Below, one piece after another: positions 24,655 through 40,084 of a stretch of DNA of 64,000 nt. The position numbers and the translations under genes are program-made. How positions within the stretch are numbered: the stretch's first letter is position 1; every line of letters begins with the position of its first letter. A model generated the notes under the pieces. It was not told where the DNA came from. It did no database searches and saw only the letters and a list, made by a program, of their open reading frames with translations. Source of the stretch: Urechis unicinctus (Eukaryota; Annelida; Polychaeta; Xenopneusta; Urechidae). The DNA is taken from NCBI GenBank assembly GCA_034190875.2, contig CM067358.1:50180843-50244842 (forward strand), given 5' to 3'.

Positions 24655-25150
24655 CATGTAGAGATGATATCTCCAAGCACGTATTCACTTATTGCGTATC
24701 GCCGGCGACGCAACTGCGTGAAATGACAAACCGGTTATTATATAGCTGGTTCATACTGAGAGAGATGACCATAGGGCATGATGAGTAATATCTGGTTGGT
24801 GTTCAGCCACCGCAAAACCTATACCAGTTACCCCCTTGAAAAGGGACAATGGTTCATAATTTGCAGCTTCTGTAGAAATTACATGATTACCAAGGTGTTA
24901 CCTCTGATATGGATACACAGAGCAAGTGAACACACCAGAAGCTGTTATTCATCGCGTACACTCGTGTGCCACTCATCAATGAATCATAAAACTTATCAAA
25001 CTATTTTGTCACTGGTGAGTATCCAAGTTCCTTCTTCCATTCCTCCTTCAGCGAATAATAGATGATACATTTAATCATCGCGTCATCGAAAGCTCTATTT
25101 ATGTTGACACTTCAGTTCCACGCTTGGCACCACGAAACTACCATACATTT
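24655..25150. repeat. Old recurring module, copy at 24.7 kb
   Basis: Landmarks occur in order: AAGCACGTATT (about 24,676), CACTCGTGTGCC (24,959), TGGTGAGTATCC (about 25,012) and the ATCATCGCGTCATCGA landmark (about 25,075-25,130). It is closest to the copy at 47,940-48,450, sharing GCGTACACTCGTGTGCCA, CAAACTATTTTGTC and CTGGT.AGTATCC. Non-coding now. Confidence 0.8.
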
Positions 25151-26000
25151 CGGTCAACTTCTTTCAGACTTAGTCTTTGAGTAATATTAGTGTTATATAT
25201 TTACATTAGAAATGACATTGTCATTGGATCGCCGGTAATGTTTCACTTCATTAGGGGATTGCTGCAATAAGCTCGGTATGCTTAAGAAAAAAAAAATTGG
25301 AGAGGATCCCAAATACGACTCATGCTCTGGGTTCTTTGCCACTTGCCTCATCATCCAGGTGTAAAGTATGAGGGATAGTACTCCCTACTTCAGTGAACTT
25401 GTATATGACTTACAAATGCATTTGCTAAATCCATCCATTGATAAATGTAGCTAACATTGAATGCGTAGATGTGACAACAACAAGTGACACACATTCTGAT
25501 TGTAATATCAACAGCTTTATCTCTAACACACTTTCGCTCAACATATATTTCTATCTCTTACCCTGTACCTCAGTTTCGCTTGGCAATATCAATGACAACA
25601 TTCATACGAAGCTTTTTCGATATTGCTTTATATGAGCAGCGGATCAATATATCAGCGGTCGATAACATGCAAAGGGTATATATTTGGACACATAGAATAC
25701 TACACGGAAAACACCTAACTCTGTATAAAGCGTGATTGTCAATAAAGCACCAATGTGTTGACTTCTGTAAGCTCCCTTATATTCACATAATCCTACTGTT
25801 TCCTACCACAAAATGTAAACTACTGATGAAAAATATGCCAAAACAGGTTGCTGTACCATTCTTTACATTGCATTTCTGTGTGCCAATGTTGACATTGAAC
25901 TCAATTCATCAACCAGCCATATTCATGTAATTTTTGCAAATGTCTACAATTCTGAATAGCAAACGCACACCAATATTCTACAACAAAGTGATACAACATG
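25150..26000. repeat. A tail with polypyrimidine module, related to 49,860-50,400
   Basis: 25,480-25,620 and 25,735-25,930 resemble 49,880-49,960 and 50,085-50,230 (for example GTGTTGA, GTAAGCTCCC and ATATTCACA). The tract is CT-rich but interrupted. A short A run occurs at about 25,288. Overlapping frames of 64-83 codons are unrecognised. Confidence 0.65.
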
Positions 26001-27940
26001 GAGGCAGGTGGTTAAGGCATGGTCCAATCAAAAATAACAAGTCTGTGCATGTCACTGACCAGGAATAACCACCATCACTGTCAGTAATAATTGACATTGG
26101 TTGTAAGTCTATCGTTGAATAACCGTATGTATTGCACCCTCATACCAATCAATACAATGCGGCACTGTCTGATGTTAGTAAAAGGCATATGGATAACACT
26201 TATTTACAAGTCAACCTACAATACAAATTGGCCAAAGTCATCTTCATTCCGCTTCTTGCATGCGGCCGTTTCTTACTACTAACAAAAGTGGAGCAATGTT
26301 ATTCCATTACCATTGTTGTAGCATAAAGCTATGTTTGTTCCCTAACATAGTCTTGCTTTATGTAATTAATTAATGAGGTTGGTTTTAGATTAACTCAGAT
26401 ATCCTGGCAACACAGCTGAATCCGGACTTTGTTTGAGCTACTTTTTCACACAGGAACTGTCAAGCTGCACACGTTCAGATTAATGCAGGAGACTAACTTA
26501 TAATTCCGGAAAAGAGAATGCCACAAAGCGCCATGAGGTGAGAATACACCCAGAACATGAGTAATCAATCTGATACGGTCACGTTTGTATGATTCCTGGG
26601 AGTCATCGATGGAGATGTGTACTCAATGTAAATGCATAAAATGACTACCACAGCCCAATTTCGATGCATACAGACACACAAACAGTATGCATTAACTGAA
26701 CTATTTACCCGCCATGACATTTTGTTTCATCTATTCGAGCTCTTGCATAACGAACACATCTCTGAATACGGTAAGCTGTCTAATGAGGCAATCATTACGA
26801 AATCATGTCGCTGATATAACTACCCAACCAAGCGAAATATTGCTTGACATATTCGAAACTAATTGTATGACTAGACTTCCCGTCTTTGCTTTTGTCCTCT
26901 GGGCCCAATCAGTTGCGCAATAGGATTATTTAAACTCGATCATATGGTTGATATATCATGCGATATGAGGTACTGATAATTTTATCAAGCATTGCACCGT
27001 ACAAATTTTCTCCATATAGCAAATCAATGTCTCTTACATAGACGAGATTCGAGACATATTTCTGTTGGCCATTACTTTTATGCATTCACAACAACAATAA
27101 TAAATAGAATTAACGCGTTCCTCGGCGTTATAATTTAGACACTTCTTGGATAGCCCATTAAGATAACGATGAAGCCTTCCCGCACTTCCATTCAAACCCT
27201 ATTAGATTAGACATAAAGATTTAACTATTGATACAATGTATCGTTTTCAGAATATTTTTCGACACGTTGGCCTTTGTTAACAGCAAATTATATGGAGAAC
27301 CCGAGGTTAAAATATTCTTATGCCTAGGTCACACTCGACAAGTGGGATATTAAGGAGCATTTAGTGCCTTGCCGTAAGAAGCTCGTACGATGATGTGGTT
27401 ACAATTTTTAATATTTCTTAGGTATATCAAAATATTATTAATTCTAGCAAGTGTGCCTTTTTTTAAAGGTGGTAAGAGTTCAGTTATTGTGCCTCCCAAG
27501 TTTTATTGCATAGCTTTAATGCATATATTGTGTACTCCATAATTGGATTGAATTATTTAAAGCATCTTCAGGCATTAGGTGTTTTGTATATAATACTTTT
27601 TTCTTGATAAAAGAAAAACCAAATACCCTGATCAAATCACCGTTTACTACATTGACCTTCAACATACATAATTACGTATAAAACACGCGTAACATGCGGT
27701 AAATTACTATGTTTACACAAATAAAGTCCGTTAGAGCCAAGCGCTCAATATTATTATATTTGATCAAAAAGTCAAAAGTCCTGAGTTAAGTCCTTAATGT
27801 CAATTTAATTCCAGGCCTCTAACGAAACAGTCGCATATAATTCCATATACCCACACGATAAGATTATTTTGTACTAAGCCAGAACCCCAAAGTGCAAAAC
27901 GTCAGCGAGTATAAATACGCAGCAAGGACACAACAAAATG
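26000..27940. other. A tail, no partner found
   Basis: This is AT-rich sequence in which I see no gene, RNA or clear repeat beyond faint likeness to the old modules: 26,640-26,830 resembles 25,480-25,620 at low level, and the string around 27,905 (AGTATAAATACGCAGCAA) resembles 32,500 and 46,130. All open frames are below 70 codons. Confidence 0.45.
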
Positions 27941-27949
27941 GCCGAATCA

Positions 27950-28080
27950 AATTGTGAGGAGCCCGTGAGAATACGGTCCTCTTAACGGCCCCACAAAACT
28001 GCCTACGGGCCTTCTACGGGCGTAAACCCGTTAGGAGACCATGTCTGGAAGTAGTTCACGTACTTTTTGGCCGCGGGTCC
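27950..28080. other. GC-rich block with nested inverted repeats
   Basis: This is a compact GC-rich island in AT-rich DNA. GAGGA (27,956-27,960) pairs with TCCTC (27,977-27,981), and inside it CCGT (27,963-27,966) pairs with ACGG (27,973-27,976). CTCTTAACGG (27,979-27,988) can pair with CCGTTAGGAG (28,028-28,037), ten pairs with one G-T, enclosing two CTACGGGC direct repeats. The two stems share three bases and so would compete. It could be a remnant of a structured RNA gene or mobile element. No family is recognised, and no second copy is certain. Confidence 0.4.
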
Positions 28081-28099
28081 CTAATCAGAAAAGATGCAA

Positions 28100-30060
28100 G
28101 TTATCCATTATACACAGTTTTTGAATTGTTACGCAAATTGTTGACAGTAATACGTAGGTGCATGCGCATCTTTTATATATGCTTGATCTACATTAGGCAC
28201 CTAATGTGCCCCAGCGTGGACGAGTTATCACTAAATGATTCCATCTGGGTCGATAAACTGATTGCTCTGGTGCAATACGGGCAGATGGAAGTGGCGCAGG
28301 TAATGATATTTGGAAATATTTTATTTAAACGGCCCACGTCCCGTGTGTGTATTTCATCGCTCAATGGCTGATTATATATAAGGCCATTGAACATGTTGTA
28401 GTATAACTGTGATATATCTTTATTATATCATTATTCCTGTTCATTTTATCAACCATATCCATGCTAAGATCTCACCTATCCCAACTCATGGTGCTCTTTT
28501 TCTATTCAACAATAGAAGCTAGTACGAAACAATACCACCCTAGTCCCTACCTCAACTCTGCCGTCCATCTCCAACCTCACACTCCAGCGCCTTTCCACTT
28601 GATCACTTCAATTCTGGCCATCTGAGATTACTCTCACTCGCCCCCTCTACTTAACCCCAGCTCTCGTTCATCTATCGTGCACCTTATCACGCAACCATTA
28701 TGCGGGTATCTATAGCAGGATGCAGAGGCTATCCGGCAGTCACCGCGGCTACTTTGTTTGCGAAAGATCTCTGCCAATTTGATTGCCTCAAGCAAAATAC
28801 CAGAGACTGCACATAGCTGTTTAATTAACCATGTGGCCCAACATTTGGTCCTTAATAAAATGCTTCAATTCGTGCTTACGGCGATGTATATGTGAATATT
28901 GATGACCTTGTGGGGATGTTGTTCTGTTCGGCTAGAAACACATTAAATAAAAAAACGGAAATATCTCTGAGTGTTATATCGTGTATATTTGTACAAGGGT
29001 GAATTCATTGGTAACTGAACGTGTCGCGTGATCGGCTCACCATCGTAAATACGTGTCATCCGTAGGTCACTTTTACATCCGACCACGTTTTTGGTTTCGA
29101 GAAATTCGGGTGTTATCGGTTTTGAGCAAAGTTGTACCGCATATGCTGCAGAACATATTTCTTGCTATATTATCGCTAAACGTCACTGACGATGTTAGCT
29201 CTAATACTAATATAATGAGTTCTTCTTGCTTTGCTATTGCAGTTTATGTTGCGAGCCTACAAGGTGGATGTTTATCTGCTATCGCTCGTTAAATCTTGCT
29301 CGTCATGAGCTAAGCTTGAAATCAGATCCGAATTTTCTATATCCACTGCTCATAAAATGACCCTTAAATCGGTAATTCTAACAAAACTGTGCTTTCCAGG
29401 CAGCCACAGTGGACAACACTATTTATAAATGCTTTTTCCATTGCTTGTATTGCAATCTATTAGATGTAGAGATACCATTTGAAGTATTTACAAGGCGTAG
29501 TGTCGTCGTAAAATAGCAATGTCTGTTGAGTCAGGATGGTATTGAATCCCCTATTTATCGATCTGATCCTCAATGTTGACCATGTGTCCCTGTGTTTCGT
29601 CAATGTCTTGATGATTACGGTGTTTTATATATAACTTACCTTGACCTAAAATCATTTTATTTCATTATGTGTAATATCCGGTCTGAATGTGATACCATTG
29701 ATCCACAACCTAATAAGGAGTCAGTCGGTCATTGATAATGCCATGGCAAAACTATTCTGTCAACGGAACAAGATGTTATATGATGTTATCTAAAAATATT
29801 CTTTAAAAATCCGAAAGTTTTTGAGTGAAGTAAATACAATGGATGGGAAATGGAGCAACAGGAAAGCAGTAATGGTCGACCGTGTTTATACCTCATACTT
29901 GATCTGATGCATATAAATGAATTCCTAAATCGTTCCTATTATTATTTGAGCAAGTTCTTACAAAGCGAATAACAGATGAAAGGCAGAAACTGATGCTGGC
30001 GCCTGCCATGTAACGTTATTTGCTGCAATTTAAAATACCAAAATTAACCAACTGAGTGTC
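28100..30060. other. End of the A tail
   Basis: 28,205-28,330 is a distant paralogue of 18,460-18,700 and 21,595-21,830. 28,480-28,600 is pyrimidine-rich and may be another polypyrimidine module. 28,790-28,830 carries the ACCAGAGACTGCACATA landmark again (compare 18,710). From 28,900 to 30,060 I see nothing specific. Frames are under 82 codons. Confidence 0.5.
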
Positions 30061-30062
30061 AA

Positions 30063-31660
30063 GTAGGTGGACAATTCGAGGCATGATAAACTATTCACAG
30101 TTATCTACGCAAGTCACCATCTTAAACTACCATTTATATTATATATTGCATTCAGTGGGAAGCAAATGTGATGGATCGGATTGATGCAGTATGTAAGTCT
30201 CACCTTATTATTAAGGCTTGCATTAACTTTGATAACGATTCATAAGAAAGACGCGTCTTTATTTTGATTTATTCATAGATATTGTTAACTTTATTGCTAC
30301 TCAGGTAGTAGTGACTAATTTAGGCGAAATGTCAGCTAATATACAGGTTTGCTATGGCTGTATACAAGGCGTTTGCATTCCATGCGTCACATCATTAACA
30401 TCAGTACATCCATTTAAGATAAACCGAAGGAAATATGCGAACCTGACCATGCTTCCACTTGGTTCTTGTTATTGTCCAACTGCTGTTTCACACTACAAGC
30501 CACGCACATCCACCAATAGCATGTACGATACTATAGGGAGGTGCGCAGCGATAATTGAAGATTCTTTACGCTCGGTAAAACTAATTCATTGTGTTTGGCA
30601 TCCTTAACTTTAGATAAGCCTTGAATATATCTACTCCTTCGGGTGGACTGCGTTTGGTATTTGTCTGATCAGGTGTTATCGAAATTATATTGAAATATTA
30701 TATTGCTCATAATCTAGTAAGAATAAGTGCACAAAACACGTATCATTCCTACTTCCTATACTGCTTCAACGACAAAACCGTAAAACAGAGTTGGCTTTGC
30801 ACTTGCCTGCAATACTAGTGACAAGCTACATTCTGAGGTTTTCAACAGCAAACCGCTTTCTAAACTGTAAATAATTGCTAAACGTGTTGCCCCTTAATCT
30901 AGTCATCAAACACTAGTATCATAAAACACCGCAAAAAGACTTCTTTACGAGCATTTCCAATATAAATCAATCATATGTATTGCTCTTATAAATCCATGCA
31001 TGAACTTGTTTAAATGTAACTTGTTTGGATGATTATCATCGAGTCGGCTCTGATTTTACTAAACACGACAGAATTCATTTAGCATCCTTGACCGTAAGCT
31101 CGGCATTTAGAGACGATATCCCCGAAAGCACGTGATAACACATATTACGTAAAGTTTGCGACGCAAGTGCACAGTCATAATATGCTGGACACAAAATTTA
31201 ATTCGCAGATTAAGTAATTATCAGTTCGGTCACCTAGAACATACAAATTACGCCTATATACATTATTGACACACTATTTCAGGACAATGCAACTTTCCTC
31301 GCATGCAATGATATCACTGCCCGACACATATCGACTATATAAGGAAATGCAGTGCTTAGAAGCAATTAGTTTAGTTACACAACTTGTCTCATGAGGGGAA
31401 AAATATTTTAACATTTCCATGCATCTTGTGTCAACTGTGAATAACCCAGAAACTACACACAAATTGTTAAATCTTCACACACAGCTAAATCTCACTGTAA
31501 GGTTCTAAATACATTTTTAACGGACAGTCTGTTGTATATTATCAATCAAATATAAGGTTAATAGAGTTTTTCCAACCATTTCCAATGCATTTTAATGTAT
31601 AGCCTAGTGGCATAATCCTGTATGAGTTGTTACTTTTTCTGAACGCCGTGTTCGTTCCCT
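30063..31660. repeat. Copy B, block 1 (matches 1-1,510)
   Basis: The partner of the window start; see 1-1,510 for anchors. A 98-codon plus frame at 30,311-30,607 is disrupted in A. A partial old module lies at 31,110-31,440, where the minus strand reads LASQ, LRNMC, GISSLNA and then CMEMLKYFS. Confidence 0.85.
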
Positions 31661-34600
31661 TGCGTATTAGAGTGCAACGCCATCCAAAAGCGCTAGAAAC
31701 GGCCAAAAAATGATTAATAGTCCTTGTTATCGCACCAGTTTCTTCTGATCTAACATTCATTTGGTATGTACCGGTGAGTTTTGATACAAATAATGACCTG
31801 CTAGACCTGGCATGACTTGATCTCAATATAAAGCGATCGAATGATGGATCAGACACACCGAAGGGAATACGTGATCAATATGAAAACAGCACACAATGAA
31901 AGCTACAGCTGGCGAAATGGTCAATAACAGTGTCGATTGTGCCTTTTTGTGCGATAAGCTCACTGTCATCGGTTCCAACTAATCAATGACATTTATCAAA
32001 TTGCATTATCTGAGTATTAGCATGGCAACGATGCTTGATTACCCACTTCCCAAACGCTACCATTACAAAGTCGTGTTTTGTCTCAAACGAGCTATAAGAA
32101 CATCGTTACGCTATAGAGGTTCATCTTTATCCACCATTATGCTCGACCCACATAACTTCAAACTAATATATAATTTACAATTGACTTTGCGTCTATGCTC
32201 ATCTACTCAAGAACCGAGATGACGTCAATAAAATAAGTTGGCAGCACAAATGAACTAAAATTGCTAATAAAAGATTCAATGATGCGTTATGTTTCCATAA
32301 CACGGTCCTGCGTATAAGACGAATTTTGTACCGACAAGCTAACGCAGTGTTTGGATAAGTATTGAATAAATCAGTGGAACAAATGTTGGAGTTTGAAGGA
32401 CAAGTGTGGATATGATCTGATCACTAAGAACAGGGTATATGGTATAGATTGTGGTAGTATGAGTCAAGCGCATAACTATACAGCGCACACGCATAAACAC
32501 CCAACAGTTTCAATCATTTTGGGCTATGGGTGTCTCTCCGTTTCGTTATTTTGATCTCTCGTCAGCGAAATGAACAATGCCATCAATTTCAACAGAGACC
32601 ATTTGCTTTTGACGCCAATGAACGAAGACACTTGGCCACTAGTCAAAGGCATACTTAACTAAATAAATTACGTTTAGCCTTGCTGGATGCTTACATTAAA
32701 TAATGACGCTCCTCTGGATGTAATTGTAACCCTTTTCCGAAACTTAAACCGATAGCTTTTATAACACAACAGAACCACACAAGTCTCGCAAGATCTTCAC
32801 AGATTCCTAAAAGCTTTATGTAGCTGCCATTGATCTACAGTTAAAGTTAGAACTGATAATTTTTCTATAATAAGCGCCACAAGCTCTATTTTGTGGTTAA
32901 TCAAAAGCGCATCGATTACCAATCACATAGACAAAAGCTTTTATCGTTCTGACGTTAATGTCTGCAATTAGCTCCCTACCGTATTTGTGACAGATAATAC
33001 TCATTCGTCGTAGCAGTGCTAGCGTTAAACGACGATAATGTACCGATTGTGAAATAATTCAGCAGCATATATTCTTAATCGGGGATAAATTCATCCGGAA
33101 ATACAGGGGATAAGCCAAGTGATTGTAAGTAGAATTAACGATGGGGCGCCATGTTTTCCTGAGTATAAAAAGTTTTGACCAGAGAACACGATTGTTGTAG
33201 CAATCATCTTACACATAAACCGCTATGAATGATCGCATATAAAAGGCCACTCTCGCCCACACTGTACTTTTCGTAAGCTTTGTTTCATTCGTAGCTATTA
33301 GGGCCAGTGCCCATTTATGTTAGGAAGATCCGGGTAATGGCCGTAATAGGTTTAATACATGCGTCAGTGTAATTGTGATGTAGCGACATGTATTTTATTA
33401 CATTAACGGTGTAATATCAATTGTTCTGCCGGGATGACTATTGACAATTTGGAATCGAGGTCTCTGCTGTTTTACCTATATCATGCAAATATGTACCTAA
33501 CACTGAGTAACGGTTTCTGCAGTATAGCCATGATAATTTTATCAAAGTAGTATGCTGATATCAAGATTCTAAACCAATTTAATATCCAACGACAGGAACC
33601 GCGTATATATTGTAAAGTAGTTTCGAATTATGATGCACTATGGGTTTCATTTCGAGCGCAACTGCGACATAATGTGATTGATGACGACACCATGCAATAG
33701 CATAATCCATCCTATTGGAAGGCCACAACACATGCTTATTGACATTAGCGCTAACATTGCACCTTGCCTGCAAATCGGCAATTCAGAATATATCGTATTT
33801 AATGTTGACATAATTATATGGTAGTAGCTTTTGAGGTTGATCTAATTGGAAATTGATGTAGGTTGCTGTAAGATGAAGTTATACACATATAGTGCACTGC
33901 ACCATGAGAGCATATTTGTGAACTGAACATATTCTAAACCTTTTTCTGTTAAAATATAATCACATTGTATTTGCGTGATATTTGCTAGTGTCTCTAATCC
34001 CTCCTTTATGATCACACTATTTGACATGCCTTCTGTGTGGATGCAAGCAAAATGTCATGTATTGAACCTGGGCATTCCCTATGTATCAAACTGGAGAGAC
34101 CTTCTTGGTCTACTGGAAGTTATAATAGTCCTATTACCGTCAGTCATCAGATAATCCGGGATGACACGTACTTCTTACTAATAACATTCGTTTTGAATTA
34201 AATCTATGCAGAAACAGTGGGACAACGCTGGATATTTATGTATTTTTCACTATTTACATGTCAAATGTTTCACAAATTGTTTCAACTCTTTGTAACGATG
34301 GGCTAATTGACACATGGCAATAATGATTTGACAGAAATGTCTGCTGATCATACATTATGTTCAAAGACCTATGCAGTAAAACATTATGACATGCACGCCA
34401 AATCGTTGACACTGCGTCCGTCTCGCTCAGCTATGGTATATTTGATCTTATTGGAATAGCGATATTGTACAACTTGTTCCATAGCAATGATTGTTGATAC
34501 ATTGGGAATGAGTTTTACTGTGTCGTACGAAATCTGTGCCTTGCATTTCGATCAGGTTTTTGCAGAACAGTCAGGATATTCTTGTCAAGGTAGAATGACA

Positions 34601-35260
34601 GCATTCAATCTCTAAAGCAATTTGATAAGTGGCTTCCGATATATATATATATATTGCAATGTAGTTTTCTAAGACATTGCGCAGTTGGTTTCTATTTCAA
34701 ACGCCGTCACACGAACATAACAAAACAAATTATTTATGATGGTATGAAATTAAATAATCTGCTTTCGGTATTTACTGCATGAAATGATGACATGTCAATG
34801 CTTATGCCGCTTGCGTGGGCTTGATGTCGTTTGAACGTTGGCTGAGTATGGACATGCCTTGCATATGGCACAATAGCAACTCAATGGTCAACTGACCATG
34901 TCTTAAGTCTATTAGTGTCGTACACAATCGAAGGCTTTCTGTGTGAAAACGACATCTTCTTGATCTAACATTCCCGCCACTTCTCCGAGACATACATTGG
35001 CTTTATTGAACAGCTTTCACGCGTTTTATGTACATAGTAAATCTTTTCCTGTGTTGTTTGAAGGTAGATGGTTTTAACACAAAGTTGGGATGAAACCAGT
35101 GAGATCCATGTAGCAGATATGGACAACCACATTGTTTTAAGGATCGCACCCAATCCTAATACTGAACACTCCTTTGATCATCATAACTCAACAAATAGAT
35201 TTTAAAATTGGGTAGTGTGTCACCTCAATTTATTTAAATTGGTTTGTACTGCGACTAACG
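31660..35260. other. 3.6-kb segment in B, absent from A
   Basis: In A the flanks meet at about 1,510-1,520. The extra segment is not foreign-looking: 32,250-32,330 resembles 45,890-45,970, and 32,480-32,520 resembles 46,120-46,160. It therefore seems to hold another old unit of the same family. Its size is close to the inferred ancestral period, which fits gain or loss of one unit by unequal exchange. Unrecognised frames reach 104 codons (31,542-31,856, minus). A short AT run lies at about 34,638-34,656. I see no terminal repeats and no gene. Confidence 0.6.
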
Positions 35261-35279
35261 TGACACTGCACTTGGTATC

Positions 35280-36640
35280 CAGACATGACTTGACAAAATT
35301 GTTTTCGTTTATCGAGAAATAACGACAAGCTTGGTGCCCATTATAAGTATCTGCTGTATATACAAACTGGTTTATGCCATTCAGAAGTGGCAAGAATGTG
35401 TGAGCAATGAGAGGTTCAATGTCATGGATCACAAAAGGCTATGGTGGTACGATATATCGAATAGCTAGATTAAAGCTATATTCACATCACGAAACATCGA
35501 CTGCTAGTGGTGATGTCAAGTTAGCTAAGAATGGGCTTTCAACATTTCTAAAAAATAATCCTTAACTCGTGTAATATGCATAGCCATAATTTTGTCTCAC
35601 ACAAGACATAATTTTTCGAATATACTAATTAATTTATTTCTTCCACAGAATATCAATGGATCATTGGTACGGTCATCAACACGCTAAACCCAGAATATTA
35701 CACTATGATATACAGGCTATGACTATATATATATACACTATGATACCAATCATAGGGAATTCTCTTGACGGCAGAAATCCCATAAAAATTAACATGTTCA
35801 GTTCCATGTTGGAATAATTCAGACGTAACATTCAACTCTCTCTTGTAGGGAAACAAACGCAATAAACCTACCTGCGGGCTGTCATAGTGCTCCCGCTGAT
35901 GGTTTTTTTTCCCAACCCCTGCAAGATAAAGCAGCTTCCATTCATCAGACTACCTACAATCATGCTGTACGCCTAGCAATGTGTACGTACAGATGTCAAA
36001 GGGGTACAGAGTCGTCCTCAAAGATTAACTATATTGCCCATAAAACTTTAATGTTTTAGAGTGCGGTCTAATAATGAGTTTTAATGAAGATAAGACATAT
36101 TTATTAGAACGTTTAGGCAATGATGAAACAGACGTCTGGCTAATATATAAAACCAATAGAGAGAAAACGAGTAATTGACAAATTTGGTAGGCTTGATGTG
36201 GAAACTCAAACTACTTGCATATGCAAGTACAGTTTATACATAGGTCATTTAGTAGCTAACCATTGAGAGCAGTTTTTATTTTTATTGCCAAATTAATCTA
36301 ACAACAAGCATACGATGGTTTTTGAGAAAGAATATAGTCCTATTGATATCGAAAAAGCCTACTCAAATAAAGTTCATGACTTTGTCTGGCAGAGTAAATG
36401 CATAGTAATTCGTCTTTGGCAAATATTAACTTCACTGTGAATTGAATATAGTAATCAACGAACGCGGAACATGAACCAATATCTATTTAAGTTAATTTTA
36501 TTCCGACCTAAAGATAAATAGTGCGCCTCGGTAGCGCTAGACCGTGCCGTTTACTTCACGCTCGGCCGATCACTACCTTGTTGGTTCTGGAAGAGATCGG
36601 CTCTACCTAAGCGTCTTAATGAGAAGCAATTCATCCACAT
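35280..36640. repeat. Copy B, blocks 2-3 (matches 1,520-3,085)
   Basis: This is collinear with A, with about 150 bp less around 36,180-36,400. It includes the conserved GC-richer core at 36,520-36,625. A small TATA run sits at 35,705-35,720. Non-coding. Confidence 0.82.
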
Positions 36641-36645
36641 ATTAT

Positions 36646-37250
36646 AACTGCACACAAAACACATTCACCGACCAATGGTATAAATCGTACAGTCTCAAGC
36701 ACACATGTCATTCAACATAGTTTCAGCATCATATTGGGTCAGCACCAAGAAAGAATTCCCATCTCTGATTAGAGTTGGTTCCGGTATGATCATTGCAACT
36801 TATGTCTATGTTGCTTCACTATGGTGCAATGTACAACAACTATTTATATTGAGGGTAATTTGTTCTGCTGCGATCACAGCGTCGACTGACATAGGATATA
36901 AAAACACCGGCTCGACATCAGTTGATTCCCATGAGGCAATTTCTACGGAATGAATGACAAATGTTTTGAAAATGTCTCAATTTCAATTTGATTTGAGCTT
37001 ATTTTATTGAAACGCACGAATTAGTTTCATTCAGATGATTAAGCAGAAGTACGTCATAGACCTGTATATATCCTTTCATATAACCATTGATAATTGCGTC
37101 AAGCTAACTTATATCCGCATTATGCAGTAACAGGTCCTTTCGTAGATTTGACAACAAGTACATCACCTTATGATAGCGGCTGAGTAATACAGCCATAGTC
37201 GATCTATACAAATTATACGATTCTTGCAACCAGATAGAGTACTTCAAACA
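36646..37250. repeat. Copy B, block 4 (matches 3,650-4,190)
   Basis: This block contains the 82-codon plus frame 36,705-36,953, which shares its start (FNIVSA, then YWV) with A 3,729. Most codon differences are replacements. It is annotated as repeat, not gene. Confidence 0.75.
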
Positions 37251-37254
37251 CGCG

Positions 37255-37730
37255 ATATCACCAAGAGCACGTCATTTCACACATGTGTACAACTTACGTC
37301 GTAGGTGCAGTGTTCATTAAACCTAGAAGTTCTATGGTTGCTCCATACCGAGGGAGATGTTCAGCAAGGCGTATTGAGTAATCATTGGTGTTCAGTCGGC
37401 ATAAAATCTATTTCTGTCAATTGAGTACACAGTACCAAAATCACATGCTAACCAAGATGTTACATCTAACATGGATAATAGTTGCATTTTACACAAAGCG
37501 TGTGTAAAACCAGTAACTCAACACGCGACATCCGTGTGTCAATAACTATTTTAAAAACTTTCCGATATGGTTTCGCCAAAGAGCATCCAAACTACTGCTT
37601 CCCTGTTTCCAAACATACTTGAGTAGGTTATATATGTCGGCTTTAATCATTTTGCCATCAAACACTGCCTTGTACTTGATGGAAAATACCTTTGACATCT
37701 GAATCACCACGAATCTACCATGTAAACTTA
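37255..37730. repeat. Old recurring module, copy in B at 37.3 kb
   Basis: This is the large-copy partner of 4,195-4,720, with all four landmarks in order (about 37,262, 37,520, 37,575 and 37,685). The 72-codon minus frame 37,546-37,764 reads MSKVFSIKYKAVFDGKMIK over the last landmark, uninterrupted here although most copies have stops. Confidence 0.78.
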
Positions 37731-37739
37731 TTTTATTGC

Positions 37740-38390
37740 TCTTGTCCTGACGATTTTGCCACACATCATTTGTGTGTTAGTTAACTTGTCAACAGGATCC
37801 AATTTATGCCGATTCAATATTAGTGTTGATGTTCTATCAGACTCTATGAAAGCTGGTTAGTAGATGGCAATATATTACAAAGCACACGATGACGGTGATA
37901 TTGGCCACATGCACCATTAACAGCTTAGAGATAATGACTACCCTTATATTTAGCGGCAGTTTGATCTTACGCAGCCGTACACGTGAGATGGCTTTACTGT
38001 GGTCAATAGGGCATGTTACGTCATGAATATATTTATTGTTTCCGTATAATCTTACAGTTAATCGACGGCTCTTGGCGTACCAAGCTCACACGCACGATGA
38101 TCCTAATGTTGCCCTTTGAGATCAAAGCGTTATAGATGTCCTGGTATTATACCATAAAAAGGTTTAATGCAGCTATAACATGTGATGCCGAGGAGAGCAT
38201 TCAGTAATGTTGATATAGGAACTGTGTGGTAAATTGTAACTGCATTATACTTAGGGTTTCATCTTGTCTATGCAATTGCAACCAATGTTACAGCTAGCCT
38301 TTGCTTACTTAAATAATAAATCCCTTGTAATATATGTAAGACATAGTGTCTCGATTGAATATGATACCTCCTGAAGAACATTCATAATTG
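37740..38390. repeat. Copy B block matching A 4,770-4,930 and 5,780-6,290
   Basis: The two A segments are joined at about 37,870 in B, marking an 850-bp deletion (or an A insertion). The second part also matches C 58,905-59,390. Non-coding. Confidence 0.82.
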
Positions 38391-40080
<1,690 letters not shown>

Positions 40081-40084
40081 CCTT

